19,785 nt of DNA, from assembly GCA_027068725.1 (NCBI GenBank), contig JAMOMD010000005.1, positions 1 through 19,785 of the forward strand, given 5' to 3'. The DNA is from Thermoproteales archaeon. Its GTDB lineage: Archaea; Thermoproteota; Thermoprotei; Thermoproteales; Thermocladiaceae. The position numbers and the translations under genes are program-made. The notes beneath the pieces were generated by a model, which was not told the origin of the DNA, ran no database searches, and saw only the letters and a list, made by a program, of their open reading frames with translations. Numbering within the stretch: position 1 is the stretch's first letter; each line of letters opens with the position of its first letter. This document shows positions 14,604 to 19,785 of the stretch, piece by piece.

Positions 14604-15666
14604 TCCAGAATACAAACTTCTACAAATAAAAAATTGGACTATTTACCACACATTTTCTAAACCTAGAACACTCGTAATAGAACTATCAACAGTATGCAAC
14701 AGATCATGCACTTACTGCTTCAGGAAGGGAATTAAGAAATTTGAAGAAAAATACCTAGAAGAGAGCATTATACGCAAGATATTGGAGACAGAGAATAAGT
14801 ATGATAAAATTGTACTAACAGGATATGGAGAACCTTCACTACATCCAGAATTTGACAGCATTGTATTAAAGCTTAGTGATATATCACACAGATTGCTAAT
14901 AAATACTAATGGATCCCTACTGCAAGATCATATTAGTGTACTGTCAAAACTTATGAGGAAAGTAGAGATATTTCTAAGTGTTCACGATATTAGCTATACT
15001 ATAAGCCTAGTAGAAGATCTCGTAAGCAAACTTGGGAGAAGCATTATCACGTGTATTAGGTGCATAGTCACAGTATCACAAGAAAATTTAGATAAGTGCA
15101 TAGTAGCTATAGAGGAGCTAATTAAATTAGGAATACCTAAGATATATGTATCCTGCATAGTTCCTGTTAATTACAACATGTGTCAATGCTCCTGTATTGA
15201 TTCTACAATATGCGAAAACACTATAAAACAACTTGCGCTAAGATCTGTCTTTGGATCTTTCATAAGGAACTCCTTTGTCTATGTTCCAAGATTTAGATCA
15301 AGTACCGGATTTTTCATATGTCCATTCGTGGAAAATGACAGTGTTTTTGTTCGTGCTGACGCTAGTGTATGTCCATGCATGTTCTACGCCTATGAATTGA
15401 GGACATATATCCACTGTATTGAGAGGGTGAACATACCGTTAGTATTTGGGAATTTGTATGAAAAAACTATTGAAGAAGTATGGAATCTTCCTGAGTATTC
15501 ACGCTTCAGGTTTCTTGTAGCTACTAGACAGTTTCCTAACTGTCTAGAATGTGAACTTGAGCAGTACTGTAGTTTCACGATGAATAATCTTCAGGATTGC
15601 TGGGGAAATAGTCCAACATGTTCATATTGTCCATTTGCTAGAGGACTAGTGTACTGCCCAACATGA
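14581..15666 (+). CDS. Radical SAM/SPASM-type maturase of the tungsten oxidoreductase
   Basis: 361 residues. The radical-SAM cluster is CNRSCTYC (Cys39, Cys43, Cys46), preceded by the strand LVIELSTV and followed by LTGYGEPSLHPEF (the GGEP-like SAM motif). The C-terminal third is a cysteine-rich SPASM-like region: SVCPCMFYAY, GNLYEKTIEEVWNLPEY, CLECELEQYC, then DCWGNSPTCSYCPFARG. This tail resembles radical-SAM maturases known to sit beside tungsten oxidoreductases (described as W_rSAM maturases). The gene starts inside the last codons of the oxidoreductase gene, so translation is coupled. Base composition is more AT-rich than that gene's. Its stop codon is part of the C box of a following sRNA. 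The exact modification it makes is unknown. Confidence 0.85.
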   Translation: MRDSSLNNPEYKLLQIKNWTIYHTFSKPRTLVIELSTVCNRSCTYCFRKGIKKFEEKYLEESIIRKILETENKYDKIVLTGYGEPSLHPEFDSIVLKLSDISHRLLINTNGSLLQDHISVLSKLMRKVEIFLSVHDISYTISLVEDLVSKLGRSIITCIRCIVTVSQENLDKCIVAIEELIKLGIPKIYVSCIVPVNYNMCQCSCIDSTICENTIKQLALRSVFGSFIRNSFVYVPRFRSSTGFFICPFVENDSVFVRADASVCPCMFYAYELRTYIHCIERVNIPLVFGNLYEKTIEEVWNLPEYSRFRFLVATRQFPNCLECELEQYCSFTMNNLQDCWGNSPTCSYCPFARGLVYCPT

Positions 15667-15720
15667 TGACAAGCCTGGGGTCACTGAAAAAGGTTGATGA
15701 AAGGAGCACATGCTGATCAG
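15659..15720 (+). ncRNA. C/D-box methylation guide sRNA overlapping the maturase stop codon
   Basis: C ATGATGA (15663-15669), 14-nt guide caagcctggggtca, D' CTGA (15684-15687), 6-nt spacer, C' TTGATGA (15694-15700), 12-nt guide aaggagcacatg, D CTGA (15713-15716). The TGA stop of the radical-SAM gene (15664-15666) lies inside the C box. I see no TATA box at the right distance, so the RNA is probably cut from the 3' end of the operon mRNA. Its D box abuts that of the next sRNA on the other strand in the palindrome CTGATCAG. Targets unknown; expected strings TGACCCCAGGCTTG and CATGTGCTCCTT. Confidence 0.82.
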
Positions 15721-15775
15721 CGTGGGTTCCACACTCATCACTTCATGTTCAGACCCCGTCCCACACATCATCCAT
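15713..15775 (-). ncRNA. C/D-box methylation guide sRNA, tail-to-tail with the previous one
   Basis: On the minus strand: C ATGATGT (15771-15765, last base off consensus), 12-nt guide gtgggacggggt, D' CTGA (15752-15749), 7-nt spacer, C' GTGATGA (15741-15735), 14-nt guide gtgtggaacccacg, D CTGA (15720-15717). The second guide is complementary over nine contiguous bases, CGTGGGTTC, to the T arm of the tRNA-Leu encoded about 100 bp away. By the D+5 rule this would place 2'-O-methylation at G52. A weak TATA-like ATATTTTC lies about 27-30 nt upstream, inside the neighbouring sRNA gene. Confidence 0.75.
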
Positions 15776-15833
15776 CAAATGATGAGTCCAACGGGGACCT
15801 GAAAATATGATGAGTGCACGTCAGGCTGATCGA
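15775..15833 (+). ncRNA. C/D-box methylation guide sRNA, head-to-head with the previous one
   Basis: C ATGATGA (15779-15785), 13-nt guide gtccaacggggac, D' CTGA (15799-15802), 4-nt spacer aaat, C' ATGATGA (15807-15813), 12-nt guide gtgcacgtcagg, D CTGA (15826-15829). All boxes are perfect matches to consensus. Only 7 bp separate its C box from that of the minus-strand sRNA, too little for a promoter, so expression must come from elsewhere. Expected target strings are GTCCCCGTTGGAC and CCTGACGTGCAC. Confidence 0.85.
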
Positions 15834-15861
15834 GAATTCTCTAATGATTAGAATGTTTTGG

Positions 15862-15974
15862 TGCGGGGGGTGGGATTTGAACCCACGCAGGCCTTCGCCA
15901 GCGGATCTTGAGTCCTTAGGGGTCGGGGCTTTTTGCCCCGACTGCCCCCTTTGACCAGGCTCGGGCACCCCCGC
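15862..15974 (-). tRNA. tRNA-Leu (anticodon CAA) with an intron
   Basis: On the minus strand: acceptor GCGGGGG pairs with CCCCCGC, D arm CCGAGCCTGGTCAAAGG, anticodon loop CTCAAGA with anticodon CAA, a long class II variable arm around TGGCGAAGGCCTGCG, T arm GTGGG-TTCAAAT-CCCAC, and an encoded CCA (15859-15861). The 3' half of the anticodon stem is TCCGC. The matching 5' half GCGGA is present only after removing 28 nt between GC and GGA, leaving an 85-nt mature tRNA. Confidence 0.92.
15916..15943 (-). other. tRNA-Leu intron at a non-canonical site in the anticodon stem
   Basis: Removing these 28 nt restores a perfect anticodon stem. The boundaries cannot slide, because the flanking bases differ. 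The intron folds as GTCGGGGC-AAAAA-GCCCCGAC, an 8-bp stem with a 5-nt loop. The site is within the 5' strand of the anticodon stem (about 28/29), not the canonical 37/38. Splicing at such sites in crenarchaea uses the broad-specificity heteromeric tRNA endonuclease. Confidence 0.8.
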
Positions 15975-15990
15975 CCTGTTCGGACTTTAC

Positions 15991-16011
15991 ACATTTTTAT
16001 GCTTTTAAAAG
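15991..16011 (-). promoter_or_regulatory. Promoter region of tRNA-Leu
   Basis: Two AT-rich elements (minus CTTTTAAAAG and ATAAAAATGT) lie 20-35 nt upstream of the tRNA 5' end, directly behind the stop codon of the LysX-like gene. Which one serves as the TATA box is not decidable by eye. Confidence 0.5.
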
Positions 16012-16013
16012 TC

Positions 16014-16745
16014 TTACTCTAGCAGTGTTCTTATGAATTTTATTGCCTTTTCTATATGCTCGTCTTCGTATATTTCAGGCACAGGATCTACATCCACTAT
16101 TACAGGTTCTCCTCTCTGTTTTGCAAGTCTTAGTAGATATAGTCCACGACCAACCTTTTCAATAAATCTCGAGACAAGTTCTTCAAACTCCTTCTTAACC
16201 TCATTAAGTGGTTCCTTATCAACTATTAGTACGTCCTGTAGATCTTCTATGTCTGGTACAAATATGTTTACTTTAACATCTTCAGCACTCATGTAGAATC
16301 TATGCTCTACAACTGATACTAGTGCTTGAGGAGTTTCGACAAGTCCATCTATTTCGCTTTTTGCATATGTCAGTATGTAGGTTCTTCCTTTGACTTTATC
16401 TATGACATCACTTACGTTGCATACATCATATATGTGGTATCTCTTTGGAGTCGGCAATCCAAGGCTCTGCAGGTAGTTGTATAAAACTTCTCTACAGGCG
16501 CAGTGTATTACGAGGTCTGGATTGTTTATGACTATCTTAGGTTTTGATGATCTTGCTATAGCTGCAATTGGAATAAGCTTGTATACACTATATGCTCTTA
16601 GTAGTACTAGCGAGTCCTGAAGTTTTGATGAGAGTTCTTGAACGTCTACTACACTGTTCTCTAACTTTACTATTTCTGCACCTAGCTTGTTCTTGAGTGT
16701 GTACTCGAATTTTCGTGGCGTGTCTGAAATTACTATAAGTCTCAT
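16014..16745 (-). CDS. LysX/RimK-like ATP-grasp protein with degenerate active-site motifs
   Basis: LysX adds alpha-aminoadipate (or glutamate) to the carrier LysW in archaeal lysine/arginine synthesis. This 243-residue protein keeps the family outline: INNPDLVIHC and LGLPTPKRYHIYD (73-106, matching the family's N-x-P-x-x-V-x-x-x-x-D-K ... G-x-P-T-P block) and VDVDPVPEIYEDEH near the end (family E-V-N-x-x-P-E-F). It is about 35-40 residues shorter than LysX. The D-K after the first block is C-R-E, the P-loop-like K-P-x-x-G-S-x-G-R segment is not recognisable, and the metal-binding E-V-N is D-V-D. So it may be inactive, regulatory, or specialised. It follows lysJ by 14 bp in the same operon. 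A normal LysX would have to lie elsewhere. Confidence 0.6.
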   Translation of the reverse strand: MRLIVISDTPRKFEYTLKNKLGAEIVKLENSVVDVQELSSKLQDSLVLLRAYSVYKLIPIAAIARSSKPKIVINNPDLVIHCACREVLYNYLQSLGLPTPKRYHIYDVCNVSDVIDKVKGRTYILTYAKSEIDGLVETPQALVSVVEHRFYMSAEDVKVNIFVPDIEDLQDVLIVDKEPLNEVKKEFEELVSRFIEKVGRGLYLLRLAKQRGEPVIVDVDPVPEIYEDEHIEKAIKFIRTLLE

Positions 16746-16759
16746 TACTGCACCTTGAG

Positions 16760-17959
16760 CTACCTCTTGACTTCTAGAACTTTCTCTAGTGCAGGTATCA
16801 GGTAGTTATCAACGTCCTGTCGCGTAATTAGGTAAGGTGGCAGAAGTCTGAGCGTAGTCTTGCCAGCAGATAGTGCAAGTACTCGATGCTCAATCATCTT
16901 GTCAACAAATGGCTCAGCATCCTGTCTCAGCTCTATGCCAATCATGAGACCAAGACCTTTCAGCCTCAGGAAGTATCTAGAATATGTCACAGTCTCCTCA
17001 AGTCTCTTGAATATGTACTCTGAGATCTGCCTAACCTTCTCAGGAACATTATCCTCAATAAACAGCTCACATGCTGCTGCGGCAGCAGCCATAACTACAG
17101 GATTACCGCCGAACGTTGACCCATGCTCACCAGGTTCAAACACGTCGCCAAGATCCTTCCTGAACACGGTCACGCCAATAGGTAATCCTCCTGCAAGTGG
17201 CTTACCTACTGTGAATATGTCAGGCTCAACACCATAGTACTCGAAAGCCCACGTGTATCCTGTCCTACCAAATCCACACTGTATCTCATCAAATATTAGC
17301 AGTACACCACGCTCCTCTGTAAGTCTCCTCAACTCCTTCAGGAAATCCCTCGTTGCAGGATTGACCCCGCCCTCCCCCTGTATTGGCTCTACAATAACTG
17401 CAGCAAGATCCTCAGTCACGACCTTATCAAGCTCATGAACAACATTGAATCTCGCAAACCTAACCTCAGGAACAAGAGGCTCAAATGGTCTCCTATACTT
17501 CTCATTACCCGTAACAGAGAGAGCACCAAACGTCCTACCATGAAAAGAGCCAACAAAGGCCAGAAACGCCTTCTTCTTAGTAATCTTTCTAGCAGCCTTC
17601 AAAGCAACCTCAACAGCCTCAGCACCACTATTCTGAATAACAACCTTCCCAAACCTCGAAGGCAAAAGCCTCGAGAAATTCCTCAAGAAACGAGCACGAG
17701 CATCATTATAGAACGTCATCGCACAAGTCATCAACCGCTGAACCTGCTCAACAATAGCCCTCACAATACGCTCATTACAATGCCCAAGAAACGCAACACC
17801 ATAACCAGTATTACAATCAAGAAACATCCTACCCTCAACATCCCACACATACTGACCCCAACCACGAACAAGAACAAGACCCTTCTTACGATAATACCTA
17901 CTAAGAAAGGAGTTCTCGAGCTCCATCAGCTCTGCAACATTCAGCAGGGACTCTTCCAT
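16760..17959 (-). CDS. lysJ: [LysW]-aminoadipate/glutamate semialdehyde aminotransferase (LysJ/ArgD-type)
   Basis: Class III PLP aminotransferase. It transaminates the LysW-bound semialdehyde to LysW-lysine, and in many crenarchaea also to LysW-ornithine. The 399-residue length is normal. Motifs: NSGAEAVEVALKAARK (110-125), SFHGRTFGALSVTG (138-151), EPIQGEGG (191-198), PLP-binding Asp in LIFDEIQCGFGRTG (Asp224), Schiff-base Lys253 in FTVGKPLAGGLPIG, and HGSTFGGNP. Related enzymes (acetylornithine and GABA aminotransferases) share most motifs; the LysX-like neighbour favours LysJ. A TATA box lies about 32-41 nt before the ATG. The wobble bases change sharply along this gene: of the first 60 codons 33 end in T and 21 in G; of the last 52, 16 end in T, 15 in A, 8 in C and 13 in G. 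Confidence 0.9.
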   Translation of the reverse strand: MEESLLNVAELMELENSFLSRYYRKKGLVLVRGWGQYVWDVEGRMFLDCNTGYGVAFLGHCNERIVRAIVEQVQRLMTCAMTFYNDARARFLRNFSRLLPSRFGKVVIQNSGAEAVEVALKAARKITKKKAFLAFVGSFHGRTFGALSVTGNEKYRRPFEPLVPEVRFARFNVVHELDKVVTEDLAAVIVEPIQGEGGVNPATRDFLKELRRLTEERGVLLIFDEIQCGFGRTGYTWAFEYYGVEPDIFTVGKPLAGGLPIGVTVFRKDLGDVFEPGEHGSTFGGNPVVMAAAAAACELFIEDNVPEKVRQISEYIFKRLEETVTYSRYFLRLKGLGLMIGIELRQDAEPFVDKMIEHRVLALSAGKTTLRLLPPYLITRQDVDNYLIPALEKVLEVKR

Positions 17960-17990
17960 ACTTTCAACGGCAAACTAACCGACTAAAGCG

Positions 17991-18000
17991 AAATATAACT
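17991..18000 (-). promoter_or_regulatory. TATA box of the lysJ operon
   Basis: Minus-strand AGTTATATTT preceded by GTAAA as a possible BRE. Spacing to the ATG suggests a short leader of about 8-12 nt. Confidence 0.6.
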
Positions 18001-18121
18001 TTTACAATGGTACGCACAACGCTTCTAAATAGAGATGCGAGAACTAGCAAGAGAGTTTAACTATTTGATTAAAATTTTAGATAAACTATTTTTAAGTAAA
18101 TTCTACCCTACTTAACTGACT

Positions 18122-18613
18122 CTAAGACATTATAAATGATGGTGTAACAAATGTTCCGTATGACGTAAATACCTCACAGTAATATGTACCTCCTTCGTAC
18201 TTTGTGTCGAGATTCTTTACTACAATCTTGTACACATCTCCCGATACAGACGATACTTCGATACATGGTTCTGTACTGCTCTTAGTACACTCCTTGCTTA
18301 CTACTTTTGCTACTGTACCATTTACGAAGTAGAGTACTGCTTCGCGTATGTACGTAGACAGTAGAGGATTCGGAGATCTCACGTAAATTGTCACAGTACA
18401 GGATTGAGAAGTGCACAAGCCCTCGACACTTAGTACCTGCATCTGTGCAGCAACTGATGCTGTAGTTGTTGTTGTTCCTGATGATATTAGTCTGCTGACC
18501 CATAGGTAGAGTATTACTCCTGCTACGATTGCTATTGCTATTAGCAGTATAGCGGCTACAATTGGCTCTATACCTCTCTTTGCAGTCTTTGTTCTCGCTG
18601 TTGTGGTAACCAT
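18122..18613 (-). CDS. Archaeal type IV pilin
   Basis: The product begins MVTTTARTKTAKRGIEPIVA followed by AILLIAIAIVAGVILYLWVS: basic residues, a G-I-E cleavage site for the prepilin peptidase, then the hydrophobic assembly helix. The mature N-terminus IEPIVA is the same as in the pilin at 11614-12060, and the ends are also alike (YYCEVFTSYGTFVTPSF). The head carries three internal cysteines (CTSQSC, CTKSSTEPC) that may form disulfides. A TATA box (minus ATATAAAAA) lies about 27 nt before the ATG, so the mRNA is leaderless. It is divergent from carB. Confidence 0.87.
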   Translation of the reverse strand: MVTTTARTKTAKRGIEPIVAAILLIAIAIVAGVILYLWVSRLISSGTTTTTASVAAQMQVLSVEGLCTSQSCTVTIYVRSPNPLLSTYIREAVLYFVNGTVAKVVSKECTKSSTEPCIEVSSVSGDVYKIVVKNLDTKYEGGTYYCEVFTSYGTFVTPSFIMS

Positions 18614-18635
18614 CAGGTATTGAGTTGTTGTGAGG

Positions 18636-18644
18636 TTTTTATAT
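18636..18644 (-). promoter_or_regulatory. TATA box of the pilin gene
   Basis: Minus-strand ATATAAAAA, centred about 27 nt before the start codon. Confidence 0.65.
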
Positions 18645-18696
18645 GTTACTTGAGTAGTATGCGTTTCATATGTCTCTCATGATACAGCGAGTAATG

Positions 18697-18703
18697 TTTA
18701 TTA
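18697..18703 (+). promoter_or_regulatory. Probable TATA box of carB
   Basis: TTTATTA about 22-25 nt before the GTG start, fitting a leaderless transcript. Confidence 0.45.
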
Positions 18704-18721
18704 ATCTCAATGCGTCGCTGA

Positions 18722-19785
18722 GTGAGGGTCATTACTGCGAATTCGCTTCGTGAATCTATCAAGTCTGTACTAATAATCGGGTCTGGCCCCATTAAGATTG
18801 CTGAGGCTGCCGAATTCGATTATTCAGGCACGCAGGCACTTAAGGCCGTCAAGGAGGAGGGTATCAGGACTATACTTGTAAATCCTAACGTTGCTACAAT
18901 ACAGACTAGTCATGTCTTTGCTGATCGTGTGTATCTTGTTCCTCTTCGTCCTGAGTATGTTGCTAAGGTCATAGAGCGTGAGAGACCTGATGGTATAATG
19001 ATTGGGTTTGGTGGTCAGACAGCACTTACTATTGGTGTAGCACTGTGGAAGATGGGTATTCTACAGAAGTATGGTGTCAAGGTTCTTGGTACACCAATTG
19101 AAGGTATTGAGGCAGCGCTTGATCGTGACAAGTTCCGTGCACTCATGCAGGAGCATGGTATTCCTGTTCCTCCTAGCAAGGCTGCGTATAGTCCTGAGGA
19201 GGCTATGGAGATTGCTGAGGAGATTGGCTATCCTGTAATTGTCCGCGTCAGCTTTAACCTAGGTGGGTCAGGTTCGTTTGTTGCCTGGAGTAGAGAGGAG
19301 ATGCGTGAGAAGATCTACAGAGCATTTGCAAATGCTGGACTTGTAAAGTCTGTTCTTGTTGAGAAGTATCTTCACTTCTGGAAGGAGGTCGAGTATGAGA
19401 TAATGCGCGACTACAAGGACAATGCTGTCGCGATTGCATGCATGGAGAACATGGACCCCATGGGAGTACACACAGGAGAGTCCATAGTCGTAGCTCCATG
19501 CCAGACCTTGACTGACAGAGAGTACCAGATTGGACGTGACTTATCGATAGCTGTTGCACGTGCAATCAAGCTCGTAGGTGAGTGCAATGTTCAGGTAGCT
19601 CTATCACCAACAAGCGAGGACGCGTACGTCATCGAGACTAATCCAAGAATGTCAAGATCGAGCGCACTCGCAAGCAAAGCCACGGGATACCCACTAGCAT
19701 ACATTGCCGCGAAGCTTGCCCTAGGATACACGCTTGATGAGCTGCTCAATAGAGTAACAAGGAGAACAACAGCATGCTTTGAGCC
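18722..19785 (+). CDS. carB: Carbamoyl-phosphate synthase large subunit, N-terminal part (runs off the window)
   Basis: Makes carbamoyl phosphate from glutamine-derived ammonia, bicarbonate and two ATP for arginine and pyrimidine synthesis. The first ATP-grasp half is visible: VLIIGSGPIKIAEAAEFDYSG (16-36), VNPNVATIQTS, IMIGFGGQTALTIG, the DRDKFRALMQEHGIPVP block, VIVRVSFNLGGSGS, EYEIMRD, HTGESIVVAPCQTL and VIETNPRMSRSSALASKATG. About 354 codons of an expected 1050 or so are present. The start is GTG at 18722, since a TGA lies directly before it. The small subunit carA is not in the window. Codon endings shift from T/G early to A/C late within the part seen. Confidence 0.94.
   Translation, partial: MRVITANSLRESIKSVLIIGSGPIKIAEAAEFDYSGTQALKAVKEEGIRTILVNPNVATIQTSHVFADRVYLVPLRPEYVAKVIERERPDGIMIGFGGQTALTIGVALWKMGILQKYGVKVLGTPIEGIEAALDRDKFRALMQEHGIPVPPSKAAYSPEEAMEIAEEIGYPVIVRVSFNLGGSGSFVAWSREEMREKIYRAFANAGLVKSVLVEKYLHFWKEVEYEIMRDYKDNAVAIACMENMDPMGVHTGESIVVAPCQTLTDREYQIGRDLSIAVARAIKLVGECNVQVALSPTSEDAYVIETNPRMSRSSALASKATGYPLAYIAAKLALGYTLDELLNRVTRRTTACFE

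Noticed and set aside
15712..15721. Palindrome GCTGATCAGC as a protein-binding operator
   Set aside because: It is formed by the abutting D boxes of two convergent sRNAs, which explains it.
15923..15943. GC-rich hairpin GTCGGGGC-AAAAA-GCCCCGAC as a terminator or regulatory hairpin
   Set aside because: It lies inside tRNA-Leu and is fully explained as the body of the intron.
15768..15968. Minus-strand open frame across the sRNA and tRNA-Leu region
   Set aside because: It overlaps a clear tRNA and a clear C/D sRNA locus and shows no protein-like features.
17435..17986. Long plus-strand open frame antisense to lysJ
   Set aside because: Its product is low-complexity (N, T, S, K, P rich) and arises because the sense strand uses T/G-ending codons there, which removes stops on the other strand.
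1..19785. CRISPR array, insertion sequence, or integrase
   Set aside because: I found no regularly spaced repeats, no transposase or recombinase motifs and no terminal inverted repeats anywhere in the window.

Overview
The window looks like the chromosome of a hyperthermophilic archaeon of the Thermoproteota (Crenarchaeota), most likely Desulfurococcales-like. Genes are preceded by TATA-type promoters about 25-28 nt upstream of the start codon, so many transcripts should be leaderless. There are archaeal type IV pilins, a tungsten aldehyde:ferredoxin oxidoreductase, a LysW-type lysine/arginine aminotransferase, tRNAs with encoded CCA (one with an intron in an unusual place), and five C/D-box RNAs that guide 2'-O-methylation. 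Genus-level placement is not possible from reading alone.

Layout. 1-776: 5' part of aspartate-semialdehyde dehydrogenase (asd, minus), with an AT-rich element it may share with a divergent C/D sRNA (834-891). 902-7682 is an accessory, partly decayed region: a frameshifted retropepsin-like gene; an AAA ATPase followed by two short frames that look like pieces of a broken nuclease partner; a secreted HExxH metallopeptidase; an intact ATPase + TOPRIM-like pair (4991-6810) that resembles two-gene OLD/PARIS-like defence modules; and a convergent toxin/antitoxin-like pair (PIN-like DUF5615 and DUF433) in which both genes are damaged. 8107-8180 is tRNA-Ala(CGC). 8213-10189 encodes a zinc-ribbon/GNAT/ABC-ATPase fusion of the COG2401 type. 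10242-12553 holds a large pilin-like protein, a small pilin and a zinc-ribbon membrane protein, followed by a C/D sRNA. 12711-15666 is an operon of a tungsten oxidoreductase and its radical-SAM maturase. Three C/D sRNAs are then packed into about 175 bp in +/-/+ orientation. Next come an intron-containing tRNA-Leu(CAA), a LysX-like ATP-grasp protein with degenerate motifs and LysJ (minus operon), another pilin (minus), and the start of carB (plus, runs off the window).

How the parts fit. Amino-acid and nucleotide supply (asd, lysJ/lysX-like, carB), tungsten aldehyde oxidation (AOR + maturase), cell-surface pili, and rRNA/tRNA maturation (sRNAs, tRNAs) form the core. The 0.9-7.7 kb stretch looks like a defence/mobile island with one live system and several remnants. 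A second unusual signal is compositional: in at least four core genes the wobble base changes steadily from T/G-ending codons at the 5' end to A/C-ending codons towards the 3' end.
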